Positions 44,383-53,492 are shown, numbered from the stretch's first letter. The stretch: 58,561 bases of DNA from Candidatus Omnitrophota bacterium (GCA_029571225.1 JAKPTF010000068.1:1-58561), one strand, 5' to 3'. A program made the numbers and translations. Notes: generated by a model not told the origin, from the letters alone.

Positions 44383-46416
44383 ATGAAAATAACCTATAAC
44401 TGGATAAAAGAATTCGTCCCCGTCGCAATATCGCCGGAGAAACTCGCCGATAAGCTGACCATGGCCGGCATCGAGGTCAAGGCGGTCGAGCCCAGGGACG
44501 GCGATTTCGTGTTCGAGATCGAGATCACGTCGAACAGGCCGGACTGGCTGAGCGTCCTGGGTATCGCACGGGAAGTCGCAGCGCTGACGGGCAAAAAACT
44601 CAAAATCCCGGCAGGGAAAAAAGCACATGCCCGCGCTGCCGGGTCAGCCGGATGGAAAATCTCCCTCGAGGACCGCACAGACTGCCCGTTGTATACGGCC
44701 AGGATCCTCACGGAGGTTTCGGTCGGGCCGTCTCCGGACTGGCTGCGCAAACGCCTTGAGCTCGTCGGCTGCCGAAGCGTCAATAACGTCGTCGATATCA
44801 CGAATTATTGCCTGTACGAACTTGGAGAGCCGCTCCATGCGTTCGACGCCGCGACGCTCGACGGCGGGATGATCGTGGTGCGCAGGGCCCGGCCCGGGGA
44901 AAAGATCACGACCATCGACGGCCAGGAGCGCGCGTTAAACCCCTCCGTGCTGGTCATCGCGGACGCGAAAAAGCCGGTCGCTGTCGCGGGCGTCATGGGC
45001 GGCAAGGATACGGAGGTCACTGACCGGACAAAAACGGTTTTGCTGGAAGCGGCGATATTCCGTCCCGTCATCGTCAGGCGCGGCAGGCAGTCGCTCGGGC
45101 TTCAAAGCGAGGCGTCATACAGGTTTGAACGGGGCATCGATCCTTCGGTCGTTGAGATCGCATCGCTGCGCGCTGCGGGGCTTATGAGGGAGTTATGCGC
45201 TGCGCAGCCGGCCGGAGCAGCCAGCTCCCCTGCGCTCAGATATACCGGCCGCACCATAGCGATGAGCGTGCCCAGGGTCGGAAAGGTTCTTGGCATCACG
45301 GTCTCCGCGGCTCGGATAAAGTCCATCCTGTCAGCCCTGGGTTTTGCGGTGAAGAACAAAGGGCCGTCGGTTTTGAATGTACAGGTGCCTGCGCACAGGC
45401 AGGATGCCGGCGCAGAGATCGACCTGATAGAGGAGGTCGCCCGGATCGAAGGGTTCGACCGGGTAGCGGCGAGCTTGCCATCAATCAAAATGCAGGTCGC
45501 GCATGACAGCCCGTATCAGCGCATCGCAAAGGCGAAGTCCCTTCTGACAGGCCTTGGCCTTGACGAGGTCGTCACGTACAGCATGCTTGACCGCAAAACG
45601 CTTGCGGGCTTCTGGGACAATGACCAGGCCCTGGTCGCGATCGCGAATCCTTTGAGCGAAGAGCAGGAGCTGCTCCGGCCGGTGCTGATGCCGGGGGTGG
45701 TTGCCGCTGTCGCGCATAATCTAAGGCAGCAACAGGACTTTGTGGCGGTTTTTGAGATCGCCAGGACATATCAGTTGCGGCAGGGCCGTCTGCACGAAAA
45801 CTACCATCTCTGCGTCGCGGTCTGCGGCCAGAAAACCGTATGGCTTGAACAGCAGAAGCATCGCGTTACTGACACGCCCGGATTTCTGCACCTGAAAGGG
45901 ATCGTAGCCGCGCTTTTCGACAGATCTGCCGCAGGGCCGTATGAGTTCAAGGCCGTTGACGCATACCGCGTTGACATTGCCGGGCCGCAGGGCCAGCTGG
46001 GCACCATGCGCAGGATGGGCGGGGATGTTCTTGACCGGCTCGCGGTCAAGAATAGGGAGATCTATGCGGCCGAGATCTCGCTGAACGCAATTATCGGCGC
46101 CGGCGCTCAACAGCACAGGTATGCGCCGGTCAGCAGGTATCCGGGCATCAGCCGAGATATCAGCGTCGTTGTTAAGGACGACGTGGCCACAACGCAGGTT
46201 ATTGAACAGATCAAACAGCACGGCGGGGAATTTTTACAGCGCGTGTCGATCAGCGACTATTATAAGGGCAAACCCATACCCGACGGCCATAAGAATCTGA
46301 CCGTGTCCTGTTTTTACCGCTCCGTCAGCCGCACGCTTCAGGAAGAAGAGGTGAACGCGGCGCACAACGCGGTCATCGCGTTCCTGAAGGACCGTTTGCA
46401 GGCAACGATCCGCTGA
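44383..46416 (+). CDS. pheT: Phenylalanine-tRNA ligase beta subunit, short form
   Basis: 677 residues against about 795 in E. coli. The N-terminus 'MKITYNWIKEFVPVAISPEK' runs directly into 'VFEIEITSNRPDWLSVLGIARE', so the EMAP-type tRNA-binding OB domain normally inserted after residue 40 is missing. The B3/B4 editing region ('DITNYCLYELGEPLHAFDAA', 'VAGVMGGKDTEV'), B5 ('VPAHRQDAGAEIDLIEEVAR') and the C-terminal FDX-ACB domain ('SRYPGISRDISVVVKDD') are present. There is no frameshift, so this appears to be a natural short type. Confidence 0.95.
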   Translation: MKITYNWIKEFVPVAISPEKLADKLTMAGIEVKAVEPRDGDFVFEIEITSNRPDWLSVLGIAREVAALTGKKLKIPAGKKAHARAAGSAGWKISLEDRTDCPLYTARILTEVSVGPSPDWLRKRLELVGCRSVNNVVDITNYCLYELGEPLHAFDAATLDGGMIVVRRARPGEKITTIDGQERALNPSVLVIADAKKPVAVAGVMGGKDTEVTDRTKTVLLEAAIFRPVIVRRGRQSLGLQSEASYRFERGIDPSVVEIASLRAAGLMRELCAAQPAGAASSPALRYTGRTIAMSVPRVGKVLGITVSAARIKSILSALGFAVKNKGPSVLNVQVPAHRQDAGAEIDLIEEVARIEGFDRVAASLPSIKMQVAHDSPYQRIAKAKSLLTGLGLDEVVTYSMLDRKTLAGFWDNDQALVAIANPLSEEQELLRPVLMPGVVAAVAHNLRQQQDFVAVFEIARTYQLRQGRLHENYHLCVAVCGQKTVWLEQQKHRVTDTPGFLHLKGIVAALFDRSAAGPYEFKAVDAYRVDIAGPQGQLGTMRRMGGDVLDRLAVKNREIYAAEISLNAIIGAGAQQHRYAPVSRYPGISRDISVVVKDDVATTQVIEQIKQHGGEFLQRVSISDYYKGKPIPDGHKNLTVSCFYRSVSRTLQEEEVNAAHNAVIAFLKDRLQATIR

Positions 46417-46419
46417 TCC

Positions 46420-46448
46420 TTGACTGGCCGGGTGCGGCGTGGTATACT
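46420..46448 (+). promoter_or_regulatory. Near-consensus sigma70 promoter for the 6S RNA
   Basis: TTGACT, a 17-bp spacer, then TATACT. It starts three bases after the pheT stop and predicts transcription from about 46456. It is one of the strongest promoters visible in the window. Confidence 0.8.
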
Positions 46449-46456
46449 GTGGGTGC

Positions 46457-46631
46457 AGTAAGCTCTTTTATATCCCTGCCGTGTTCGTTGGCAATGCTTG
46501 ATAATTGGTGAACCAACACAATCACTATGGGAGCTTCGATTCTGCTGCGCCTTGGCGCAGAGAGAGGGCACCCACCTGACACCGTAAGGTTCAGCCATCA
46601 AGCGCCAACGACACAGTGCGGGGATATTTTA
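46457..46631 (+). ncRNA. ssrS: Probable 6S RNA
   Basis: The segment between the promoter and rarA folds like 6S RNA. A closing stem pairs ATATCCCTGC with GCGGGGATAT (one G:U). It continues with TCGTTGGC/GCCAACGA and GCTTGAT/ATCAAGC, then a large central bubble and a terminal hairpin (CTGCGCC-TT-GGCGCAG). The 3' side of the bubble, CACCCACCTGACACCGTAAGG, resembles the conserved region in known 6S RNAs, and 'CGTGTTCG' near the 5' end is also typical. 6S RNA binds sigma70 RNA polymerase as a promoter mimic. fau (ygfA), its partner gene in E. coli, is two genes downstream. Ends are approximate. Confidence 0.75.
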
Positions 46632-46634
46632 TTT

Positions 46635-47978
46635 ATGGACCTCTTTTCCAAAGAGCCGGCAAAAAAAGATTTCAAGTCCCTGCCCCTGGCCGCGCGCATG
46701 CGGCCCCAGCGCCTGGAGGATTTCATCGGCCAGGAGCACATCCTGGGCCCGGGCAAACTCCTGCGCCGCGCGATCGAGGCAGACCGCATGAGCTCGGTGA
46801 TCCTGTTCGGCCCGCCGGGATGCGGCAAGACCTCGCTTGCCGTCTGCATCGCAGGCGTGACAAAATCCTTTTATACCGCGATCAACGCGACGACCTCAAG
46901 CGTTGACGAGATGCGAAAAGCGATCGCGCAGGCCAAGCTGCGCCGCGCCAACGAAGGCGCCAGGACCATTCTGTTTATCGACGAAATACACCGGTTCAAT
47001 AAAGCGCAACAGGACGTTCTTCTGCCGGACGTCGAACAGGGCAATCCGGTCCTCATCGGCGCAACCGTCCATAACCCGTTTTTCTACATTGCATCGCCCC
47101 TGGTATCCCGCTCTTTGGTGCTGGAATTAAAACCTTTACAGGACAGCCAGATAGTCCAGATTATGCGGCTCGCCCTGAAGGATAAGACGCGCGGACTGGG
47201 CGCGTTCAAGGTCAAGGCGGACAAACAGGCGCTTGACTTCCTCGCGAAGGTCTGCGAGGGAGATGCGCGCAGGGCGCTCAACGCGCTTGAGCTGGGCGTG
47301 CTGACGACGCCGAAGGCAAAAGACGGATCGATCCGTTTCACGCTCGAGACCGCTGCCGAATCCATACAGAAAAAGCCCGTTGTGTACGACAAGGACGAGG
47401 ACGGCCATTACGACACCGCCAGCGCCTTCATAAAATCAATGCGCGGATCGGATCCCGACGCCGCGATCTACTGGATGGCGAAAATGCTCTATGCCGGCGA
47501 GGACCCGCGGTTCATCGCCCGACGGGTATGCATACTTGCGGCAGAGGATGTCGGCAACGCGGATCCGCTCGCGCTCGTGCTGGCAAACGCCGCGCTGCAG
47601 ATCGCCGAATTCGTGGGAATGCCGGAGGCGCGCATCCCCCTGGCGCAGGCGGTGACGTATGTGTCCTGCGCGCCGAAATCGAACGCCGCGTACCTCGCGG
47701 TCGATAAGGCGTACGCGGATATCGAATCAGGCAGGGTGCAGGAAGTGCCCGATCATCTCAAGAGCACCGCATATGCGGCCGCAGAAAAGCTCGGACACGG
47801 CAAAGGGTACAAATACAGCCACGATTTCCCCGGCCATTACGTGGACCAGAAATACACGCCGCTGCCGGTCAAATATTATATCCCGACGGATATCGGGTAT
47901 GAGGCAAAGATAAAGGCGCGGATGGAGAAGCTTAAAACCGGGCAGGGCCCCATTATTAAGGAGAAGGAGACCGCATGA
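46635..47978 (+). CDS. rarA: Replication-associated recombination protein A (AAA+ ATPase)
   Basis: 447 residues from the ATG at 'MDLFSKEPAKKDFKSLPLAA'. The longer ORF runs back through the 6S RNA. 'PLAARMRPQRLEDFIGQEHI', Walker A 'LFGPPGCGKTSLA', Walker B 'ILFIDEIHRFNKAQQDVLLP' and 'LIGATVHNPFFYI' are RarA/MgsA signatures. The C-terminal tetramerisation domain ends in 'YKYSHDFPGHYVDQKYTP'. It acts at stalled replication forks and is related to clamp-loader ATPases. Its stop overlaps the next start by four bases (ATGA). Confidence 0.96.
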   Translation: MDLFSKEPAKKDFKSLPLAARMRPQRLEDFIGQEHILGPGKLLRRAIEADRMSSVILFGPPGCGKTSLAVCIAGVTKSFYTAINATTSSVDEMRKAIAQAKLRRANEGARTILFIDEIHRFNKAQQDVLLPDVEQGNPVLIGATVHNPFFYIASPLVSRSLVLELKPLQDSQIVQIMRLALKDKTRGLGAFKVKADKQALDFLAKVCEGDARRALNALELGVLTTPKAKDGSIRFTLETAAESIQKKPVVYDKDEDGHYDTASAFIKSMRGSDPDAAIYWMAKMLYAGEDPRFIARRVCILAAEDVGNADPLALVLANAALQIAEFVGMPEARIPLAQAVTYVSCAPKSNAAYLAVDKAYADIESGRVQEVPDHLKSTAYAAAEKLGHGKGYKYSHDFPGHYVDQKYTPLPVKYYIPTDIGYEAKIKARMEKLKTGQGPIIKEKETA

Positions 47979-48640
47979 TTATTACCGAACAGAAACCGCT
48001 CGATGAGATCGTCGAGAGCCTTGGCGCAAAGACGAGGGTGTTCCTCGTCGGGTGCGGGGATTGCGCCACCGCCTGCAAAACCGGCGGCGAGGCGGAGATT
48101 CAGAAAATGAAAAAGATTCTGGAAGAAAAAGGCATCACGGTCGCCGGCGCCTGTATTCCGGATGCGACATGCGTCGCGGCCAAATTAAAGACGGCACTGG
48201 CCCCGCACCTTCCGGCATTGCGCCAGACAGAGGCTGTGGTCGTCTTCAGCTGTGGCCTGGGCGCGCAGTCCTTCAGGGACAATGACCGCCTGAAACTCGA
48301 GGTCCTTCCCGGATGCAATTCACTTTCCGGCGCGGTTCTCGACAGCCAGGGAAACCTCTGGGAGAAATGCGCCATGTGCGGCCAGTGCGTACTGGGCAAG
48401 ACCGCGGGGATCTGTCCCGTCGCCCTGTGCCCCAAAGGACTCCTGAACGGGCCGTGCGGCGGAATGAACAAGGGGAAATGCGAGCTTGATCCGGAACGGG
48501 ATTGCGCCTGGGTGCTGATATACCGGGAGGCGGAGAAAAAGCGGTCGCTGGAGAACATTAAAAAGATCCAGCCCGCGCGCAATCATAAGAAAGCTGCGCG
48601 GCCGCACGTTCTGATCGTCAATCAATCCGCGGCGAAATAG
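47975..48640 (+). CDS. MetV-like protein (methylenetetrahydrofolate reductase C-terminal family)
   Basis: A 221-residue Cys-rich protein of the MTHFR_C (PF12225) type. Clusters 'VGCGDCATACKTGG' and 'EKCAMCGQCVLGKTAGICPVALCPKGLLNGPCGG' are typical of MetV, the partner of MetF in Wood-Ljungdahl-type enzymes, where they bind a [4Fe-4S] cluster or zinc. It adjoins fau, another folate one-carbon gene, which supports a folate role. MetF itself is not in the window. Exact function is inferred from family and context. Confidence 0.8.
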   Translation: MIITEQKPLDEIVESLGAKTRVFLVGCGDCATACKTGGEAEIQKMKKILEEKGITVAGACIPDATCVAAKLKTALAPHLPALRQTEAVVVFSCGLGAQSFRDNDRLKLEVLPGCNSLSGAVLDSQGNLWEKCAMCGQCVLGKTAGICPVALCPKGLLNGPCGGMNKGKCELDPERDCAWVLIYREAEKKRSLENIKKIQPARNHKKAARPHVLIVNQSAAK

Positions 48641-48642
48641 AT

Positions 48643-49209
48643 ATGGCACGCAAACACAGCGACATGGCGTTGACAAAAGCGGCGATTCGTAATAAAATCT
48701 TATTGAAGCTTAAAACCCAGAAGGAGGGTATCAGGGCCCGAAAAAGCGGCAGCATCTGCCGGAAACTTTTTCGTACCCGTGCGTTCAAGAAGGCAAGAAT
48801 CGTCATGTTCTACAAGGCGTTTTCGGGTGAGGTCGACACTGAACGTATGATCAAGGCAGCTCAAAAATTAGGCAAGATCGTCGTAGTTCCTGTTTGTGGT
48901 GAACATAGAGCATTGATACCCTGCATCCTTAAAGACGGGGCGCGACTTCTGCGCGGCCCGTACGGGATCTGGGAACCTGCAATCAAGAAATCCGTACCTC
49001 TGCGCGCAATCGACCTGGTCGTCGTGCCGGGCGTCGCCTTCACAAAAGACGGTAAGCGGCTGGGCAGAGGGAAGGGTTACTACGACCGCTTTTTATCGCG
49101 CTTATCGCAACACGCTGCCGTCATCGGCCTGGGATTCGACTTCCAGGTGCTTGCCGATCTCCCCACCAATGCCATGGACGTCAACGTCCAGAAGGTCATC
49201 GCCGCCTGA
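48643..49209 (+). CDS. fau: 5-formyltetrahydrofolate cyclo-ligase
   Basis: 188 residues; an alternative ATG at 48664 ('MALTKAAIRNKILLK') would start closer to family homology. 'IVMFYKAFSGEVDTERMIKAA' and the signature 'FTKDGKRLGRGKGYYDRFL' are diagnostic (normally GxRLGxGxGYYDR). It converts 5-formyl-THF to 5,10-methenyl-THF using ATP. In E. coli the homologue ygfA is co-transcribed with 6S RNA. Here rarA and the metV-like gene lie between them. Confidence 0.93.
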   Translation: MARKHSDMALTKAAIRNKILLKLKTQKEGIRARKSGSICRKLFRTRAFKKARIVMFYKAFSGEVDTERMIKAAQKLGKIVVVPVCGEHRALIPCILKDGARLLRGPYGIWEPAIKKSVPLRAIDLVVVPGVAFTKDGKRLGRGKGYYDRFLSRLSQHAAVIGLGFDFQVLADLPTNAMDVNVQKVIAA

Positions 49210-49264
49210 TCATCAGGGCCGGCGAACAGCACACGCATCATTAAAATAGAGGAGGTTCAGCACC

Positions 49265-50818
49265 ATGCTTACCGTAATTCTTATGACCGGCATCGCCGCG
49301 GTCGCCATGCTCGGCGGATATTTCCTGCGCAAATTTCTGGCCGAACAAAAACTGCACGACGCAGAGACCCAGGCAAAATATGTCATTGAACAGGCAAAGA
49401 AAGAAGCCGCGGACCGCCATCGGGCTGCGGAACTGGAAGCGAAGGACCTGTTATACCGGATGCGCCAGGATTTTGAACAGCAGACCAAGGATCGCAGGCA
49501 GGAGATAACGAACCTGGAAAAAAGGCTTTCCCAGAAGGAAGAGAACATCGACCGCCGGCTGGACCTGTTGGAGCGCAAGGAAAAGGACCTTGAGCAGAAA
49601 GGCGAGAACATCAAGCGTCTCGAGGAAGGATTAAAGACCAAAGAGAACTCCCTTCATCTTTTGATCGCCGAGGAAAAGGAGCGGCTTCAGAAAATGGCGT
49701 CGCTGTCGACGGAGGAGGCCCGCCAGATACTGCTTTCGCGCTTGAGCGAAGAGCTCAACACCGAAAAAGCGATTCTGATCAAGAAGCAGGAGGAGGATAT
49801 CCGCAGTTCGGTGGACAAAAAGGCGGTCGAGCTTATCAGTCTTGCCATACAGCGCTGTTCGGCCGAGCAGACCGTCGAGTCCACGGTGAGCGTTGTGAAC
49901 CTGCCCAACGACGAGATGAAAGGCCGCGTCATCGGCCGCGAGGGCCGGAATATCCGCGCGCTCGAAATGGCCACCGGCGTCGACGTCATCATCGACGACA
50001 CGCCCGAAGCGGTCACCCTGTCCTGTTTCGACCCGGTCAGGCGAGAAATCGCGCGCCTTTCCCTGGAAAAACTGATTAGCGACGGCCGGATACACCCGGG
50101 CCGCATCGAAGAGGTCGTCGAAAAGACCAAGAAGGACATGGATGAGAAGATCAAAGAGGTCGGAGAGCGGGCAGCGTTCGATTCCGGCGTCGAGAACCTC
50201 CATCCGGAATTGGTCAAGCTGCTGGGCAGGCTCAAATACCGCACGTCCTTCGGCCAGAACGCGCTGCAGCACTCGCAAGAAGTATCGTATCTCATGGGGG
50301 TCATGGCCAGCGAACTCGGCCTTGATTTCAAGCTCGCCCGCCGCGTCGGCCTGCTGCACGACCTGGGCAAGGCACTCGATTACCAGGTGGAGGGCACTCA
50401 CGCGAAGATCGGCGCGGACGTGGCCAAAAAATACAACGAATCCCAGGAAGTCATCCACGCGATCGAGGCGCATCACGAAGAGACCCCGCTCGCCAGCGCC
50501 TACGCGGTGCTCGCGGTCGCGGCAGATGCCATCAGCGCGGCGCGGCCCGGCGCCCGCAGGGAGACGCTGGAGACCTATATCAAGCGCCTTGAAAAGCTCG
50601 AGGCGATCGCCAACCAGTTCAAGGGCGTTGACAAGACCTACGCGATCCAGGCGGGCCGCGAGATCAGGATCATCGTCCAGCCGGAAAAGATCTCCGACGG
50701 CGACGTGGTGAACATGTCGCGCGAGATCCGCAAGAAGATCGAGGAAGGAATGGAATACCCCGGCCAGATCAAGGTTACGGTCATCCGCGAAACACGGGCG
50801 ATCGAATACGCGAAATAA
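49265..50818 (+). CDS. rny: Ribonuclease Y
   Basis: A 517-residue endoribonuclease: an N-terminal membrane helix ('VILMTGIAAVAMLGGYFL'), a coiled coil (about 30-190), KH domain 'GRVIGREGRNIRALEMATGVDVIIDDTP' and HD domain with 'HSQEVSYLMG', 'LLHDLGKALD' and 'AIEAHHEE'. It initiates mRNA decay from the inner face of the membrane. It is adjacent to a ymdB-type gene, the same pairing as in Bacillus. Confidence 0.97.
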   Translation: MLTVILMTGIAAVAMLGGYFLRKFLAEQKLHDAETQAKYVIEQAKKEAADRHRAAELEAKDLLYRMRQDFEQQTKDRRQEITNLEKRLSQKEENIDRRLDLLERKEKDLEQKGENIKRLEEGLKTKENSLHLLIAEEKERLQKMASLSTEEARQILLSRLSEELNTEKAILIKKQEEDIRSSVDKKAVELISLAIQRCSAEQTVESTVSVVNLPNDEMKGRVIGREGRNIRALEMATGVDVIIDDTPEAVTLSCFDPVRREIARLSLEKLISDGRIHPGRIEEVVEKTKKDMDEKIKEVGERAAFDSGVENLHPELVKLLGRLKYRTSFGQNALQHSQEVSYLMGVMASELGLDFKLARRVGLLHDLGKALDYQVEGTHAKIGADVAKKYNESQEVIHAIEAHHEETPLASAYAVLAVAADAISAARPGARRETLETYIKRLEKLEAIANQFKGVDKTYAIQAGREIRIIVQPEKISDGDVVNMSREIRKKIEEGMEYPGQIKVTVIRETRAIEYAK

Positions 50819-50833
50819 CCGCAGAGGTACCGC

Positions 50834-51613
50834 ATGAAAATACTGTTCATCGGCGACATCGTCGGAAAACCCGGCCGGGACGCGGTCTGCAGCCTCGTGC
50901 CCGCAATGCGCAGGGAGCTTTCGCTCGATTTTGTCATCGCCAACGCCGAGAACTCGTCAGGCGGCTCGGGGATCACCCCGCAGACGGCGGCAGAGCTGTT
51001 CAATGCGTCGGTTGACGTGCTCACGGCCGGCGACCATATATGGAAGCGCAAGGAGATATTCGAACTGATACGCTCCGAGTCGAAGATCGTTCGTCCGGCC
51101 AATTTCCCTGCCGGTGCGCCCGGCAGCGGTTTCGGGATATACCGGAGCGGGTCGGGAGCCAGGGTCGGCGTCATCAATGTGCTGGGCAGGGTGTTCCTGG
51201 AACCGCTCGACTGCCCGTTCAGGGCGGTCAGGGCCGCGGCCGAACAGATCCGCAAAGAGACGAACATCATCATCGTGGACATCCACGCCGAAGCGACATC
51301 GGAAAAAATCGCCATGGGTTGGTACCTTGACGGCGACGTGTCCGCGGTCATCGGCACGCATACCCACGTGCAGACAGCCGACGAGCGCCTTCTGCCCAAG
51401 GGCACTGCGTATATCACCGATGCCGGCATGGCCGGCCCGTTCGATTCTGTGCTCGGCAGGCGCGTTGAGGACGTGCTTGAACGGTTCCTCGGCTGCGTGC
51501 CGGTGCGTTTCGAGGTCGCCGCCGGAAATGTGCAGATGCACGGGGTGATCGTCGACGTGGACGAGAATACCGGCTGTGCGCGGTCGATATCCAGGATTCA
51601 GAAGAGATTGTAG
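50834..51613 (+). CDS. ymdB: YmdB family metallophosphoesterase
   Basis: A 259-residue protein of the TIGR00282/YmdB family: 'MKILFIGDIVGKPGRDAV', 'VIANAENSSGGSGIT', 'IIVDIHAEATSEKIAMGWYL', 'AVIGTHTHVQTADERLLPKG' and 'YITDAGMAGPFDSVLG'. The Bacillus protein is a dimetal phosphodiesterase acting on 2',3'-cyclic nucleotides and possibly RNA. In the metal/phosphate site 'TAGDHIW', Asp67 replaces the Asn of Bacillus YmdB (MGNHTW). It lies 15 bases after rny. Confidence 0.92.
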   Translation: MKILFIGDIVGKPGRDAVCSLVPAMRRELSLDFVIANAENSSGGSGITPQTAAELFNASVDVLTAGDHIWKRKEIFELIRSESKIVRPANFPAGAPGSGFGIYRSGSGARVGVINVLGRVFLEPLDCPFRAVRAAAEQIRKETNIIIVDIHAEATSEKIAMGWYLDGDVSAVIGTHTHVQTADERLLPKGTAYITDAGMAGPFDSVLGRRVEDVLERFLGCVPVRFEVAAGNVQMHGVIVDVDENTGCARSISRIQKRL

Positions 51614-51620
51614 GTCATAG

Positions 51621-53492
51621 ATGGACATCCTTTCATATATCAGGCGTTACGGATGGGCGGCGGCAATGCTTGCATGCTGCACGCTGTGCTGCAGCCCTGT
51701 GTCCGGCCAGGAAGGCGACGTCGAGTACGTCCTCGATACGGCTTCGACCGCCGTGCCTCTGCCCGACATATTCAAGCCCGCCATGGACCTGTCCGGCCGG
51801 GGCTTTCACAGCGACCCGGCATGGCCGCAGTCGCTGGCGCACCAGCGCGTGCTCGATGTCTGGCAGAAGGACATCGGCATGGCCGGCATATACCGCCTCC
51901 AGTACAATCTCTGGGAGATCAGCGAGGTTTCGGGCAACCGCGCGCTTCAGGAAAAGCTCATCGCCAACTATGAGGCGGTGATAAAGCGGGTGAACGATGC
52001 CGGTGGGGTTGTCATCCTCAATATTTTCAGCACCCCGCAGGGCCAGGGCAAGGTGCTTGACAAGAAAAGCTCTCCCGTGGACCTGAAGGCCTTCAAATCA
52101 ACGGTCAAGGACTTTATCCGGTATTACAGCTGTGTCAGGCGCTACACCGTCTGGTACGAGGTCTGGACCGCGCCCGACCTCGATGATTTTTTCCTCGGCA
52201 GGCAACAGGAGTACCTCAACCTTTACCGTGCCGTCGCCGAGGCCGTCCGGGAACTGGAAACCGAATTCAAGGTTTCAATCCCGGTGGGCGGCCCGTCGTC
52301 GAGCTGGTGGTTCCGCAGCGTCGAGGGAAACACCAACGTCACCCCGGAGCGGAGCCTCGCGTACGAGCTGATCAAGTTCTGCTATCATTACCGGCTGCCC
52401 CTGGATTTTATATCGTGGCACGCCTATTCGACCGATCCCAAATGCGAAAAAGAGATGACCTCTTATAACAAAAGCGCAGTCGCCCTCATGCGCGACTGGC
52501 TCAGCTATTTCAAGAAGGAACGCGTGCTTTTGATTGTGGACGAGTGGAACTACGACAACGGCGTCAACCTTTCGGCAGAACGCCGCGACCGCGTATTCGT
52601 TTCAGCCGCCTATATCCCCGCGCGGCTGAAGCATATGTACGAGGCGGGCATCGATCATCAGGTTTTCTTTTCCCTCGAGGATTTCCAGTACAACAAGGAG
52701 GGCGTCGAGCGCAACGTGGGCGCGTTCTGGTTCACCCCAGACCCCGTGGCGTATAACGGCGGGGCGAAATCCACGTACAACGTGTGGCGCCAGATATCCC
52801 TTCTGGGCAACTCCATGTACGTCCACGCGCCGAAAACGACGGATGAGTTTGTCGGCGTCATCGCGACAAAAGGCGCGGACAGGATCGCGCTTCTGGTCTA
52901 TAATTATATTGATCCGGACATATTCCGGAATTATCTGTCGCGCAATATCGCGCTCCTGAACGAAAACGAGCGCAGGGCGCTCCTGGCCGTCATCAAAAGC
53001 GACAGGCTTGATAAGATCATGCGCAGGCAGCTCGACGCCGGGACGCTGCCCGTGCCCAATCGCGTCAGGGCCATGCTCAAAAAGGCACAGGAACTTAATG
53101 ATAGCGCCGCGAGGTATTCCTCAGCTGCCCGCAACATCAAGATCGTCCTGAAGAACCTCAAAGAGGACTACCTGGCTGAACGCTATACGGTGGATTCGGG
53201 GTGCAATTCGAACTGCGAGATGGTTCCGCAGGAACTCGAGCAGACCGTTGCGCCGGGCACATCGTCGATCTCCATGGTGCTCAACCCCTATTCGGCCAGC
53301 CTCCTGGTGCTGACGAAGAAACCGAAGGACCAGATGAGGCCGCAGGAGATCGAGAAAGCGCTGGAAGAGGCGGCGAAACGCAAGGAAGCGCCGCAGGAAC
53401 AGGCCAAAGAGCCTGAAAAATCCCCGGAGCCGGCGGCTCTGCCCGCGGGGCCTGCCGAACCAGCCGCGTCTGAAGCGGCAACGGCAAAATAA
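51621..53492 (+). CDS. Exported GH39-like glycoside hydrolase homologue lacking the acid/base Glu
   Basis: A 623-residue protein with a signal peptide ('AAMLACCTLCCSPVSGQ', Cys-rich, possibly a lipoprotein or Sec substrate). Residues about 60-450 resemble GH39 beta-xylosidase/iduronidase TIM barrels: 'YEVWTAPDLDDFF' lies where the family has 'FEVWNEPDL', and 'LLIVDEWNYDNG' matches the nucleophile strand (Glu about 308). The general acid/base Glu of the NEP motif is Ala (about 184). The C-terminus (about 560-623) is an Ala/Pro/Glu/Lys-rich low-complexity tail. It may be a carbohydrate-binding pseudoenzyme or use a different proton donor. Confidence 0.75.
   Translation: MDILSYIRRYGWAAAMLACCTLCCSPVSGQEGDVEYVLDTASTAVPLPDIFKPAMDLSGRGFHSDPAWPQSLAHQRVLDVWQKDIGMAGIYRLQYNLWEISEVSGNRALQEKLIANYEAVIKRVNDAGGVVILNIFSTPQGQGKVLDKKSSPVDLKAFKSTVKDFIRYYSCVRRYTVWYEVWTAPDLDDFFLGRQQEYLNLYRAVAEAVRELETEFKVSIPVGGPSSSWWFRSVEGNTNVTPERSLAYELIKFCYHYRLPLDFISWHAYSTDPKCEKEMTSYNKSAVALMRDWLSYFKKERVLLIVDEWNYDNGVNLSAERRDRVFVSAAYIPARLKHMYEAGIDHQVFFSLEDFQYNKEGVERNVGAFWFTPDPVAYNGGAKSTYNVWRQISLLGNSMYVHAPKTTDEFVGVIATKGADRIALLVYNYIDPDIFRNYLSRNIALLNENERRALLAVIKSDRLDKIMRRQLDAGTLPVPNRVRAMLKKAQELNDSAARYSSAARNIKIVLKNLKEDYLAERYTVDSGCNSNCEMVPQELEQTVAPGTSSISMVLNPYSASLLVLTKKPKDQMRPQEIEKALEEAAKRKEAPQEQAKEPEKSPEPAALPAGPAEPAASEAATAK

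Noticed and set aside
46417-46634. SRP RNA or tmRNA between pheT and rarA
   Set aside because: No GGUCC...GGAAG SRP tetraloop motif and no tRNA-like ends were seen; the long closing stem with central bubble fits 6S RNA better.
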